In this document: positions 13,417 to 21,368 of the stretch, in pieces
Layout: each line of letters starts with the position of its first letter
Position numbering within the stretch: the first letter of the stretch is position 1
NCBI GenBank assembly: GCA_035550315.1
Contig: DASZPL010000115.1
Location: 1 to 36,365 of the forward strand
Length of the DNA stretch: 36,365 bases
From: DASZPL01 sp035550315
GTDB lineage: Bacteria > Actinomycetota > Actinomycetes > JAFAQI01
Reading direction: 5' to 3'
The notes under the pieces: generated by a model
The model's input: only the letters and a program-made list of their open reading frames with translations
What the model was told of the DNA's origin: nothing
The model's database searches: none
Translations under genes and position numbers: made by a program

Positions 13417-14493
13417 CTACACGTTGAAGCGGAACTCGACGACGTCGCCGTCCTGCATGACGTAGTCCTTGCCCTCGATCCGCGCCTTGCCGGCGGCGCG
13501 GGCGGCGGTCAGGGATCCGGCGGCGACGAGGTCGTCGTAGGAGACGATCTCGGCCTTGATGAAGCCCCGCTCGAAGTCGGTGTGAATCACGCCGGCGGCC
13601 TGCGGCGCGGTGGCGCCGCGCGGGATGGTCCAGGCCCGTGACTCCTTCGGCCCGGCGGTCAGGAAGGTCTGCAGGCCGAGCGTGTCGAAGCCGACCCGGG
13701 CGAGCTGGGCCAGCCCGGACTCCTGCTGCCCGTACTCGGCGAGCAGCTCGGCGGCGTCGGCCGGGTCGAGGCCGATGAGCTCGGCCTCGAGCTTGGCGCT
13801 CACGAACACCGCCCGCGCCGGTGTCACCAGCTCGGTCAGCTTGCTGCGCAAGCCGTCGTCGCCGATCGCGGTGTCGTCGAGGTTGAAGACATAGATAAAC
13901 GGCTTGTCGGTGAGCAGGAACGACTCGCGCAGGACCGTACGGTCCAGCGACGGGTCGCTGGAGACCGGCCGGCCGCTGTCGAGCACGGCCTGCGCGGCCT
14001 GTACGGCGGCGAGCTCGGCGCGCTTGTCCGGCTTCATCCGGGCCTCGCGCTCCAACCGGGCCAGCCGGGCGTCGATCGTCTGCAGGTCGGCGAGCACGAG
14101 CTCGGTGTTGATGGTGGCGATATCGTCGGCGGGCTCGACCTTGCCGTCGACGTGCGCCACGTCCGGGTCGTCGAAGACGCGGACCACCTCGCAGATCGCG
14201 TCGGCCTCCCGGATGTGGGCGAGGAACTTGTTGCCGAGGCCCTGCCCCTCGCTGGCCCCGCGCACGATCCCGGCGATGTCGACGAAGGTGACCGTCGCCG
14301 GCACCACCTTCGCGCTGCTGAACCTGCTCGCCAGCACGTCCAGCCGGGGATCCGGGACGTTGACGATGCCGACGTTCGGGTCGATGGTCGCGAACGGGTA
14401 GTTGGCCGCCAGCACGTCATTGTTGGTGAGGGCGTTGAACAGCGTCGACTTCCCGACGTTCGGCAGCCCGACGATCCCGATCGACAACGCCAT
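13417..14493 (-). CDS. ychF: Redox-regulated ATPase YchF (Obg-like)
   Basis: 358 residues from ATG at 14493; the open frame extends much further upstream but that part is the shadow of rmuC. G1 is GLPNVGKST (9-17), G3 DIAGIVRGASEGQGLGNKF follows, and the NxxD/E-type G4 lies in NLDD. A central coiled-coil region (LARLEREARMK) and a C-terminal TGS domain (TFLTAGPKESRAWTIPRGATA through VVEFRFNV) complete the YchF architecture at normal length. It is a ribosome-binding P-loop ATPase with roles in translation and stress. GACAAT lies 6 nt before the ATG. It is divergent from rmuC, 73 bp apart. Confidence 0.96.
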   Translation of the reverse strand: MALSIGIVGLPNVGKSTLFNALTNNDVLAANYPFATIDPNVGIVNVPDPRLDVLASRFSSAKVVPATVTFVDIAGIVRGASEGQGLGNKFLAHIREADAICEVVRVFDDPDVAHVDGKVEPADDIATINTELVLADLQTIDARLARLEREARMKPDKRAELAAVQAAQAVLDSGRPVSSDPSLDRTVLRESFLLTDKPFIYVFNLDDTAIGDDGLRSKLTELVTPARAVFVSAKLEAELIGLDPADAAELLAEYGQQESGLAQLARVGFDTLGLQTFLTAGPKESRAWTIPRGATAPQAAGVIHTDFERGFIKAEIVSYDDLVAAGSLTAARAAGKARIEGKDYVMQDGDVVEFRFNV

Positions 14494-14499
14494 ATCTCC

Positions 14500-14505
14500 A
14501 TTGTC
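14500..14505 (-). promoter_or_regulatory. -10-like hexamer for ychF
   Basis: Minus-strand GACAAT ends 6 nt before the ychF ATG. The same hexamer, at the same distance, precedes fumC. Confidence 0.4.
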
Positions 14506-14554
14506 GGGGACGGCGTTCGCGGCGCGTCGGGCGGAAACTGTCGGAACGCCGCGG

Positions 14555-14560
14555 CACGAT
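14555..14560 (+). promoter_or_regulatory. -10-like hexamer for rmuC
   Basis: CACGAT ends 6 nt before the rmuC ATG at 14567, again with no space for a Shine-Dalgarno sequence. Confidence 0.4.
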
Positions 14561-14566
14561 GCGGAC

Positions 14567-15967
14567 ATGGATGTCGTCGCCGTTGCCATCGCCGTCGTCA
14601 CGCTGCTCGCCGGCTTCGCTGCCGGCTGGGCGGCAGCGCGCGTGCGCAGCGCAGCGGCAACCGCCGAGCGCGACGCTGCCCGCGCCGAGGTGGACACCGT
14701 GCGGGCGGAGCGCGACGCCGTCGCGGCGCAGGTGCGAGCGGCCGAGGCGGCCGCCGCCGACGCGCAGGCCCGGCTGGAGGCCGAGCGCAGTGCGAGCGGC
14801 GAGAAGCTCGCGCTGCTCGAGCAGGCGCAGGTCCAGTTGCGCGACACGTTCGCGAGCCTCTCGCAGGATGCGCTGCGGAAGAACAACCAGCAGTTCCTGG
14901 ACCTCGCGGACGCGAAGTTCAAGCAGGCGGGCGCGCCGCTCACCGAGACGCTGGGCAAGGTCGAGTCGCAGCTGCGGGCGATCGAGAAGGAGCGCGCCGG
15001 CGCCCAGCAGGCGCTGGTCGAGCAGATCGAGCGGGTGCGGCTGAGCGGTGAGGACCTGAAGCGCGAGACCGCCGCGCTGGTCAGCGCGCTGCGCAAGCCG
15101 CAGGCCCGGGGCCGCTGGGGCGAGCTGCAGCTGCGCCGCTGCGTCGAGTTCGCCGGGATGACCGACCGCTGCGACTTCGTCGAGCAAGCGACCGTGACGA
15201 CCAGCGACGGCGTGCTGCGCCCGGACCTGGTCGTGAAGCTGGTCGGCGACAAGACGATCGTCGTCGACTCGAAGGTCACGCTCGCGGCGTACCTGGAAGC
15301 CCACGACGCCGTCGACGACGCCGTCCGCGAGGAACGGCTCGCCGCGCACGCCCGCCACCTGCGCAACCACGTCGACCAGCTGGCCGCGAAGTCGTACTGG
15401 TCGCAGTTCTCCGCGGCGCCCGAGTTCGTGGTCCTGTTCGTGCCCGGCGACGCGTTCTTGGCGGCTGCTCTCGACCGCGACCCGGACCTGCTCGACGACG
15501 CCTTCGGCAAGCGGGTGCACATCGCGACGCCGACGACGCTGATCTCGATGCTGCGCACCTGCGCCTATGCGTGGCAGCAGGAAGCGCTCGCCGAGAACGC
15601 GCGGGAGGTGTTCGACCTCGGCCGCGAGCTCTACAAGCGGCTCGGTGTCTTCGGCGGCCACATGGACAAGCTCGGCCGGTCGCTGACCAGCGCCGTCAAG
15701 ACCTACAACGACTCGGTCGGGTCGCTCGAGCGCAACGTGCTGTCGCAAGCGCGCAAGCTGAGCGAGCTACGGGTGGTCGAAGCCGAGCTGAAGCCGACGA
15801 CTCCGGTCGAGGACTCGGTGCGGCCGCTCGGCGCCCCGGAGCTCGTCGAAGGCGCGGAACGCGCCCGGCCGCTGGTGTCGCTCACGCCCGCCGATGAGCT
15901 CGACCGGCCGGCCGACTACGCGCTCGGTCTGGAGGCCGCCGAGCGCGACCGCCGCACCGGCTCGTAG
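14567..15967 (+). CDS. rmuC: DNA recombination protein RmuC homologue
   Basis: 466 residues from ATG at 14567. One N-terminal membrane segment (VVAVAIAVVTLLAGFAAGWAA, 2-22) is followed by a long Ala/Glu/Arg coiled coil (about 25-155). The RmuC domain spans about 160-420: KPQARGRWGELQLRRCVEFAGM, then LRPDLVVKLVGDKTIVVDSK with the nuclease-like Asp/Lys pattern, EFVVLFVPGDAFLAAAL and TLISMLRTCAYAWQQE. RmuC limits recombination between short inverted repeats in E. coli, a role of interest beside several long inverted repeats here. The last 40 residues are variable. The stop abuts the convergent ispH stop with no gap. Confidence 0.93.
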   Translation: MDVVAVAIAVVTLLAGFAAGWAAARVRSAAATAERDAARAEVDTVRAERDAVAAQVRAAEAAAADAQARLEAERSASGEKLALLEQAQVQLRDTFASLSQDALRKNNQQFLDLADAKFKQAGAPLTETLGKVESQLRAIEKERAGAQQALVEQIERVRLSGEDLKRETAALVSALRKPQARGRWGELQLRRCVEFAGMTDRCDFVEQATVTTSDGVLRPDLVVKLVGDKTIVVDSKVTLAAYLEAHDAVDDAVREERLAAHARHLRNHVDQLAAKSYWSQFSAAPEFVVLFVPGDAFLAAALDRDPDLLDDAFGKRVHIATPTTLISMLRTCAYAWQQEALAENAREVFDLGRELYKRLGVFGGHMDKLGRSLTSAVKTYNDSVGSLERNVLSQARKLSELRVVEAELKPTTPVEDSVRPLGAPELVEGAERARPLVSLTPADELDRPADYALGLEAAERDRRTGS

Positions 15968-16942
15968 CTATCGCAGCGAGGCGGCGCGGCGGGGCTGGCG
16001 GAACTCGTTCGGCAACGCGAAGCTGATCCGCTCCTCGGCCGCGGCGACCTCCTCGACGTCGCCGTAGCCGTGCTCGGCCAGCCATGCCAGCACGGCGGCC
16101 ACCAGCGACTCCGGCACCGACGCGCCGCTCGTCACGCCGACGGTCGTGACGCCGTCGAGCCAGGCCGGGTCGATGTGGCTGACGTCGTCGACCAAGTAGG
16201 CCGCTCGGGCGCCGGCCTCCCGCGCGACCTCGACCAACCGCACCGAGTTCGACGAGTTGGTGGAGCCGACGACCAGCACGAGATCGGAGGCGGCGGCGAT
16301 CGCCTTCACGGCCGCCTGCCGGTTCTGCGTGGCGTAGCAGATGTCGTCGCTCGGCGGGTCGATCAGCTTCGGAAACCGCTCGCGGAGCGCGGCCACGGTG
16401 GCCAGCGTCTCGTCGACCGACAGCGTCGTCTGCGACAGCCACGCCACCCGCGAGGGGTCGCGAACCTCGACGTCCGCAACCGCCTCCGGCCCGGCGACGA
16501 GGTGCACCCGATCGGGCGCCTCCCCCGTCGTACCGATCACTTCCTCGTGACCCTCGTGGCCGATCAGCAGGATGTCGAGGTCCTCGCGCGCGAACCGGCG
16601 CGCCTCGGCGTGCACTTTCGTGACCAGCGGGCAGGTCGCGTCGATGGTCCGGAGCTGGCGGCCGGCCGCCTCGTCGTGGACCGACGGCGCGACGCCGTGC
16701 GCAGAGAACACGACGACCGCGCCCTCCGGCACTTCCTCGGTCTCCTCGACGAACACCGCGCCCCGGGCTTCGAGGTTCGCGACGACGTGCGAGTTGTGCA
16801 CGATCTGTTTGCGGACGTAGACCGGCGCGCCGTAGCGCTCCAGCGCCAGCTCGACGGTCTGCACCGCCCGGTCGACCCCCGCGCAGTATCCGCGCGGCGC
16901 CGCGAGCAGCACCCGCTTCGTGCTCGACGCCGCGCTGGTCAC
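15968..16942 (-). CDS. ispH: 4-hydroxy-3-methylbut-2-enyl diphosphate reductase
   Basis: 324 residues from GTG at 16942. The three Fe-S cysteines are Cys20 (APRGYCAGV), Cys104 (DATCPLV) and Cys202 (DICYATQNRQ). Other conserved parts are VHNSHVV, SAHGV and GSTNSSNSVRL. It performs the last step of the MEP pathway, reducing HMBPP to IPP and DMAPP in the cytoplasm. Length is normal. A longer in-frame start (17083) lies inside xseA and is unlikely. The GTG comes 6 nt after TACGAT, a leaderless arrangement, and the promoter overlaps that of xseA. Confidence 0.96.
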   Translation of the reverse strand: MTSAASSTKRVLLAAPRGYCAGVDRAVQTVELALERYGAPVYVRKQIVHNSHVVANLEARGAVFVEETEEVPEGAVVVFSAHGVAPSVHDEAAGRQLRTIDATCPLVTKVHAEARRFAREDLDILLIGHEGHEEVIGTTGEAPDRVHLVAGPEAVADVEVRDPSRVAWLSQTTLSVDETLATVAALRERFPKLIDPPSDDICYATQNRQAAVKAIAAASDLVLVVGSTNSSNSVRLVEVAREAGARAAYLVDDVSHIDPAWLDGVTTVGVTSGASVPESLVAAVLAWLAEHGYGDVEEVAAAEERISFALPNEFRQPRRAASLR

Positions 16943-16948
16943 CCTTCC

Positions 16949-16958
16949 ATCGTAGGTT
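16949..16958. promoter_or_regulatory. Overlapping divergent -10 elements of ispH and xseA
   Basis: Minus-strand TACGAT (16949-16954) ends 6 nt before the ispH GTG, and plus-strand TAGGTT (16953-16958) ends 6 nt before the xseA ATG. The two hexamers share two base pairs in an intergenic space of only 22 bp, so two RNA polymerases could not occupy it together. Confidence 0.5.
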
Positions 16959-16964
16959 GACGTA

Positions 16965-18179
16965 ATGCCGCTGGAATCCAGCCCGGAATCGCCGCTGCCG
17001 GTGCGCACCGTGGCGCGGGCGCTGGGTGACTGGATCGGGCGGCTCGGCCGGATCTGGGTCGAAGGCCAGGTGACGCAACTCACTCGCCGGCCGGGTCAAG
17101 GCCGCTGCTTCCTGGTGTTGCGCGATCCGGCCGCCGAGATGTCGCTGAACGTCAGCGCGCCGCGCGCGCTCGTCGAGCAGCTGCAGCCGCCGCTCGCCGA
17201 GGGCGCGCGGATCGTGGTGTGGGGGCAGCCGGAGTTCTGGGCGGTGCGGGGATCGCTGACGTTCGCCGCGCACGACATCCGCCCGGTCGGCGTCGGCGCA
17301 CTGCTGGCCCGGCTCGAGCAGCTGCGTACGACGCTGGCCGCCGAGGGCCTGTTCGCACCGGAGCGGAAGCGGCCGCTGCCGTTCCTGCCGCGCACCGTCG
17401 GCCTGGTCACCGGGCGGGCGAGCGCCGCGGAGCGGGACGTCGTCGAGAACGCGACCCGGCGCTGGCCGGCGGTGGCGTTCCGGGTCGAGCCGGTCGCGGT
17501 GCAAGGCCCGTACGCCGTCACCGAGGTGATCGGAGCGCTGCGCCGGCTCGACGCCGATCCCGACGTCGACGTGATCGTGATCGCCCGCGGCGGCGGCTCG
17601 ATGGAGGACCTGCTGCCGTTCTCGGACGAGTCATTGGTGCGCGCGGTGGCCGCGGCGTTCACCCCGATCGTGACCGCGATCGGGCATGAGAGCGACACGC
17701 CGATCGTCGATCACGTCGCCGACCGGCGGGCGTCGACGCCGACCGACGCCGCGAAGCTCGTGGTGCCCGACGTCGCCGAAGAAGCCGCCCGGATCCGCGG
17801 GCTGGCCGACCGCGCCCGGCGCTGCGTCGAGGCGCTCGTGACCACCGAGCTGCATCGGCTGGACGCGTTGCGGACCCGCCCGGCGCTGGCCGACCCGCGC
17901 GGCGCCATCGGGACCTGGTCGGCGGAGATCGCGGTCGGCCGGGAACGCGGCCGGCGGGCGATGACACAGCTGCTGGATCTGGCGGCCGCCGAGCTGGCCG
18001 CGATGCGATCGCAGGTCACCGCACTGTCGCCGCAGGCGACGCTCGACCGTGGCTACGCCGTGCTGCAACGCGGTGACGGCACGGCGTTGCGCGACGCGGC
18101 CGATGCCGCCGCCGGCGAGCGACTGCGCGCCCGGCTCGCCCGCGGCCGGCTGACCGTCGTCGCGGAGGCAGCCGAATGA
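16965..18179 (+). CDS. xseA: Exodeoxyribonuclease VII large subunit
   Basis: 404 residues. An N-terminal OB-fold (VEGQVTQLTRRPGQGRCFLV-like, about 33-110) binds DNA. The catalytic region has PFLPRTVGLVTGRASAAERDV (about 139-159), the DVDVIVIARGGGSMEDLLPF motif (about 198-217) and AIGHESDTPIVDHVADRRASTPTDAA (about 237-262). A coiled-coil region follows and the C-terminus has LDRGYAVLQRGDG. The enzyme degrades single-stranded DNA to oligonucleotides. Its stop overlaps the xseB start by ATGA. The ATG follows TAGGTT by 6 nt. Confidence 0.95.
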   Translation: MPLESSPESPLPVRTVARALGDWIGRLGRIWVEGQVTQLTRRPGQGRCFLVLRDPAAEMSLNVSAPRALVEQLQPPLAEGARIVVWGQPEFWAVRGSLTFAAHDIRPVGVGALLARLEQLRTTLAAEGLFAPERKRPLPFLPRTVGLVTGRASAAERDVVENATRRWPAVAFRVEPVAVQGPYAVTEVIGALRRLDADPDVDVIVIARGGGSMEDLLPFSDESLVRAVAAAFTPIVTAIGHESDTPIVDHVADRRASTPTDAAKLVVPDVAEEAARIRGLADRARRCVEALVTTELHRLDALRTRPALADPRGAIGTWSAEIAVGRERGRRAMTQLLDLAAAELAAMRSQVTALSPQATLDRGYAVLQRGDGTALRDAADAAAGERLRARLARGRLTVVAEAAE

Positions 18180-18376
18180 CCGAGCAGCCACGACCGTCGT
18201 ACGAACAAGCCCGCGACGAGCTGGCCGAGGTAGTGCGAAAGCTCGAAGCCGGGGCGGCAACACTGGAGGAGTCGCTCGCGCTGTGGGAGCGCGGCGAGGA
18301 GCTTGCGCGGATCTGCCAGGACTGGCTCGACGGCGCCCGCGCGCGCCTCGACGCCGCCAAGCCGCCCGACGACTGA
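18176..18376 (+). CDS. xseB: Exodeoxyribonuclease VII small subunit
   Basis: 66 residues, the family's usual size. YEQARDELAEVVRKLEAGAATLEESLALWERGEEL is the hallmark two-helix coiled coil of XseB, which wraps the large subunit. It is coupled to xseA by a 4-bp ATGA overlap, consistent with a complex needing several small subunits per large one. The chain ends in a short acidic tail. Confidence 0.95.
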   Translation: MTEQPRPSYEQARDELAEVVRKLEAGAATLEESLALWERGEELARICQDWLDGARARLDAAKPPDD

Positions 18377-18388
18377 GCGCGACCGGGT

Positions 18389-18394
18389 TAGCGT
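18389..18394 (+). promoter_or_regulatory. -10-like hexamer for the GNAT gene at 18401
   Basis: TAGCGT ends 6 nt before the GTG at 18401, in the 24 bp after xseB; suggests an independent, leaderless transcript. Confidence 0.45.
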
Positions 18395-18400
18395 CCTTCC

Positions 18401-18868
18401 GTGCTCGACGTCGAGGTGGTCAAGCAGCGCGATCCGGCTGCCATCCGACGGTTGCTCGACCGGCTGCCGGACTGGTTCGGCATCCCGGAGTCGAACGACG
18501 AGTACGTCGCCGCGGCAGCGACGATGACCAGCTACCTGGCGCGGACCGGCACGCCACCGGACGTCGTCGGCGTCTTGCTCATCGAGCGGCACTTCCCGGA
18601 TACGGCCGAGGTTCACCTGATGGCGGTCGATCCGACGATCCACCGACGCGGCGTGGGCCGGCAGTTGCTGGACGCCGCCGAGGCCGACCTTCTCCCGGAC
18701 GGCGTCCGACTGCTCGAAGTCAAGACCCTCGGACCGTCGCGGCCCCATGATGGCTACGCCGCGACCCGCGAGTTCTACCGCGCGATGGGGTTCCTGCCAC
18801 TCGAAGAGCGGGACGACATCTGGGATCCCGGGAACCCCTGCTTGATCATGGTGAAGCCGCTCGCCTGA
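18401..18868 (+). CDS. GNAT N-acetyltransferase
   Basis: 155 residues, one GNAT domain. The acetyl-CoA loop is VDPTIHRRGVGRQLLDAAE (about 76-94, with the R/Q-x-x-G-x-G/A pattern), preceded by the strand EVHLMAV. The C-terminal YAATREFYRAMGFLPLEE is the typical helix-strand where many GNATs place a catalytic Tyr. The early DWFGIPESNDEYV segment resembles aminoglycoside-type or amine acetyltransferases, but the substrate cannot be deduced. It is transcribed with xseAB or from its own promoter. Confidence 0.88.
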   Translation: MLDVEVVKQRDPAAIRRLLDRLPDWFGIPESNDEYVAAAATMTSYLARTGTPPDVVGVLLIERHFPDTAEVHLMAVDPTIHRRGVGRQLLDAAEADLLPDGVRLLEVKTLGPSRPHDGYAATREFYRAMGFLPLEERDDIWDPGNPCLIMVKPLA

Positions 18869-18876
18869 GGCGCTAA

Positions 18877-18904
18877 GCAACGAATCAGGTGGTTGGCGCA
18901 TCTT
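18877..18904 (+). promoter_or_regulatory. Candidate ECF-type promoter of the sigma gene
   Basis: GCAACG (18877-18882) and CATCTT (18899-18904) are separated by 16 bp, and CATCTT ends 6 nt before the GTG at 18911. AAC in the -35 element is typical of ECF promoters, so autoregulation is possible. Assignment by eye only. Confidence 0.3.
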
Positions 18905-18910
18905 AGAGAC

Positions 18911-19453
18911 GTGACGTTCGCGGAGTTCGCCGCCGCCCGGCTGCCGACCCTGCTGAAGTACGCGGTCGTCTTGACCGGCGACCCAGACCTGGCGCAGGAC
19001 GTGGTGCAGGAGGTCCTTGCCAGGGCGCAGATCAAATGGCGCCGGATCGAGCGAGCCGGATCGCCCGACGCGTACGTGCGGCAGATGGTGCTCAACGAGT
19101 ACCTGTCGTGGCGGCGGCGCTGGGCGGTGCGCAACATCCAGGCGGTCGGCGAGCGGTTGGTCGACCTCAGCGACCGGCGGCACCCGGGCAGCGACCATGC
19201 GCAGGCCCACGCGGATGGCGACGAGCTGTGGCACCGGCTCGCGGCGCTGCCCCGCGAACAACGGGCGGTGCTGGTGCTCCGCTACTACGAGCAGCTGCCG
19301 GACAGCGAGATTGCCGAGTTGCTCAACTGCACACCCGGGACGGTGCGCAGCAACGCGTCCAAGGCATTGGCGGCGTTGCGGCTGCAGGTGCAAGTGCAGG
19401 TGCAGCCGCAACCACACCCGCAACGGATCACAGTTGGAGGAGATCTCAGATGA
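18911..19453 (+). CDS. SigE-type ECF RNA polymerase sigma factor
   Basis: 180 residues from GTG at 18911; a TTG 6 codons upstream is possible. Region 2 is TFAEFAAARLPTLLKYAVVL through DLAQDVVQEVLARAQIKWRRI (about 2-50). Region 4 is ALPREQRAVLVLRYYEQLPD, then SEIAELLNCTPGTVRSNASK (about 112-155), a helix-turn-helix for -35 recognition. The early SxYVRQMVLNEYLSWRRR-like segment matches the SigE group common in actinomycetes. The C-terminus carries an odd Gln/Val-rich run (residues about 160-170). It overlaps the next gene by ATGA, which makes that membrane protein its likely partner. Confidence 0.9.
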   Translation: MTFAEFAAARLPTLLKYAVVLTGDPDLAQDVVQEVLARAQIKWRRIERAGSPDAYVRQMVLNEYLSWRRRWAVRNIQAVGERLVDLSDRRHPGSDHAQAHADGDELWHRLAALPREQRAVLVLRYYEQLPDSEIAELLNCTPGTVRSNASKALAALRLQVQVQVQPQPHPQRITVGGDLR

Positions 19454-20316
19454 CGCGCGACCTCGATCAGCTCAAGGAGACGTTCGAGCGACACGAACTG
19501 CTGGCGCCGGATCCTGAGATCGTCAGGGCGAAGGTGGAGCAGATCGCCCGGTCGATGCAGCGGCAGCGGTGGGCGGTCCGCGCCACGGGCGGTGCGGTGC
19601 TCAGCGCCGGCATCGTCGCGGCCGGACTGAACCTGCCCGACCTGATCGCCGGCTCCGGTCCGACGCAGACCGTGCTCTCGTCGGCGTCGGGGTCCGGCAC
19701 GTCGGCCGGTACGACGCCGACGCTGGCCGAGGAGTACCAGGCGTACTTCAACGCCGGCTACGACTACAACGACGCGCAGCAGCTCGCTCGGCTCTGGAAC
19801 GAAACCGGCAAAGACATCGGTGCCGTGAAGGCGGAAGCGGGCGGGAAGCTGCTCGCGGGCCAGACGTTGCCGGTCGCACCGAGCGGGACTCCGGCGACGC
19901 CGCAGGACCTGGCCGTGCAGGCCTTCTTCGATGCGGGCTACACGTACAACGACGCCGTCCAGCTCGCGCAGTTGTGGCACACCGGCGACGCCTACCAGGC
20001 GAAGACCAAAGCCGGGAAGATGCTGGAGAGCGGCCAGACGCTGCCGATCCAGCCGAGCGGGCCGAAGAACAACGCCGGATCCGTCGGAGCCAACGGCCTG
20101 CCAATCCCGTCGAACGGACCGACCGGCAAGACGCCGGATGCGGCCGCGGCTGACGGCGCGGTGCCGGCCGACGTCGCCGCCTTCTTCAAGGCCGGCTACA
20201 CCTACAGCGACGCGCAGCGGCTCGCGCAGATCTGGCACACCGGCGACCCCTACCAGGCGAAGGTGGAGGCCGCCCGGAAGCTGCGTAACGGCGAGCAGCT
20301 GCCGATCCAGCCGTAG
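19450..20316 (+). CDS. Membrane protein with three ~47-residue repeats, partner of the ECF sigma factor
   Basis: 288 residues from ATG at 19450, with GGAGGAG upstream and an ATGA overlap with the sigma gene. An N-terminal cytoplasmic helix (1-40) could bind sigma. A weakly hydrophobic segment (about 44-62) may cross the membrane. Then come three copies of a repeat (about 96-143, 157-202, 242-288) with the consensus F-x-A-G-Y-x-Y-x-D-A-x-x-L-A-x-x-W, a TGD-Y-Q-A-K stretch and ending in LP-I-x-P. Linkers are Gly/Ser/Pro/Thr-rich. Position suggests an anti-sigma factor with an extracellular sensor, but I recognise neither a zinc-binding anti-sigma domain nor the repeat family, so this role is inferred from context. 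Confidence 0.8.
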   Translation: MTRDLDQLKETFERHELLAPDPEIVRAKVEQIARSMQRQRWAVRATGGAVLSAGIVAAGLNLPDLIAGSGPTQTVLSSASGSGTSAGTTPTLAEEYQAYFNAGYDYNDAQQLARLWNETGKDIGAVKAEAGGKLLAGQTLPVAPSGTPATPQDLAVQAFFDAGYTYNDAVQLAQLWHTGDAYQAKTKAGKMLESGQTLPIQPSGPKNNAGSVGANGLPIPSNGPTGKTPDAAAADGAVPADVAAFFKAGYTYSDAQRLAQIWHTGDPYQAKVEAARKLRNGEQLPIQP

Positions 20317-20318
20317 CG

Positions 20319-21368
20319 GTGGCGCTGCGCCGCCGCATCGGCTTCGAGATCGAGCTGCTCGCGCCGCGCGGCAGCGACCGGCGCGCCCTCGCGGAGCGGC
20401 TGGCGAAAGCGTGTGGCGGTGAGGCCGCGCCGGTCTGGCATTCCGACAGCGAGCCGGCGCCGGTCCCGCATCTCGGCGGCCGGTTCCTGACGCTCACCCT
20501 CGGCTACGAGGTGCGGGAAGCCGGCGGCGAGCTGCTGTGCACCCTCGTCGACGACATCACGATCAGCGCACAGCTCGACGCAACCGCACCCGCGTCGCCC
20601 GGCTGGCACCGGCTGCTCACCGACGAGCCGCGGCTGCTCCGGTTGATGGCGCAGGTTTGCGCGCCGACGGCACCGTTGGAGACCGTGCTCGACCGGCTCG
20701 GTGAGTTGTGGGGCGAGGTCCCTGAGCGCATCGGCGCGGTGTGGCGGGTCGAGTCACAGGGCGCGACGATCGCGCTCGCTGCGCCAGCCGGCAGCGAGCG
20801 GGAACGGGTGTGCGAAATCGTCACGGCTCCGATCTCGGCGGACCACGCCGCCGCACTCGAACGGTTGCTGGCGGTGGCGCGCGACCTCGAGTTCACAGTG
20901 CCGGCGGAGGCTGCGGTCCACTTGCACTTCGACGGCGCGCCGTTCCGCGAGCCGGGCGCGCTCGCCAACGTCGTGCGGCTGTTCGGCTACTGGCGCGAGC
21001 AGTTGCGTACGACGCTCGCCACGAACCCTCGCTGCCAACGGCTCGCCCCGCTACCTGACGAACTGATGCAAGTGGTCGACGGCAGGCCGACGTACGACGA
21101 GCTGCGCGAGGCCGCCCGGCGCGGGGAGCTGTCGAAGTTCTTCGACGTCAACCTCACGCAGCTGCTGCGCGATCACCCGATCCGCGACACCCTCGAGGTG
21201 CGCATCCTGCCGGGCGCGCTGCATGCCGACGACGTCGTCGCCGGCGCGGAGCTCGTCGAGCGGCTGCTCGACCGCTGCCTGGACCCGCACCCGATCCCGC
21301 GGCCGGCGTCCCCGGCGCAACCGGTCGAGTCGCTGCTCGGCGAGTCAGCCGACGGCGACGGCGAGTAG
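20319..21368 (+). CDS. Amidoligase-family protein
   Basis: 349 residues from GTG at 20319, 2 bp behind the repeat protein. The opening RRRIGFEIELLAP has the G-[FV]-E-[IL]-E motif of the amidoligase group (PF12224-type; glutamine-synthetase-like fold), and a later metal/ATP-site pattern can be traced in EAAVHLHFDGAPF (about 198-210) and DTLEVRILPGALHADDVV (about 289-306). Family members form amide bonds, attaching amino groups or peptides to carboxylates in cell-wall or peptide pathways; the substrates here are unknown. It may be co-transcribed with the sigma/repeat-protein pair. The last 24 bases overlap the convergent SMP-30-type gene. Confidence 0.7.
   Translation: MALRRRIGFEIELLAPRGSDRRALAERLAKACGGEAAPVWHSDSEPAPVPHLGGRFLTLTLGYEVREAGGELLCTLVDDITISAQLDATAPASPGWHRLLTDEPRLLRLMAQVCAPTAPLETVLDRLGELWGEVPERIGAVWRVESQGATIALAAPAGSERERVCEIVTAPISADHAAALERLLAVARDLEFTVPAEAAVHLHFDGAPFREPGALANVVRLFGYWREQLRTTLATNPRCQRLAPLPDELMQVVDGRPTYDELREAARRGELSKFFDVNLTQLLRDHPIRDTLEVRILPGALHADDVVAGAELVERLLDRCLDPHPIPRPASPAQPVESLLGESADGDGE

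Noticed and set aside
14494..15558. Upstream extension of the ychF frame
   Set aside because: Ser/Arg/Ala-rich shadow of rmuC; YchF starts at MALSIGIVGLPNVGKST and has its own -10-like element.
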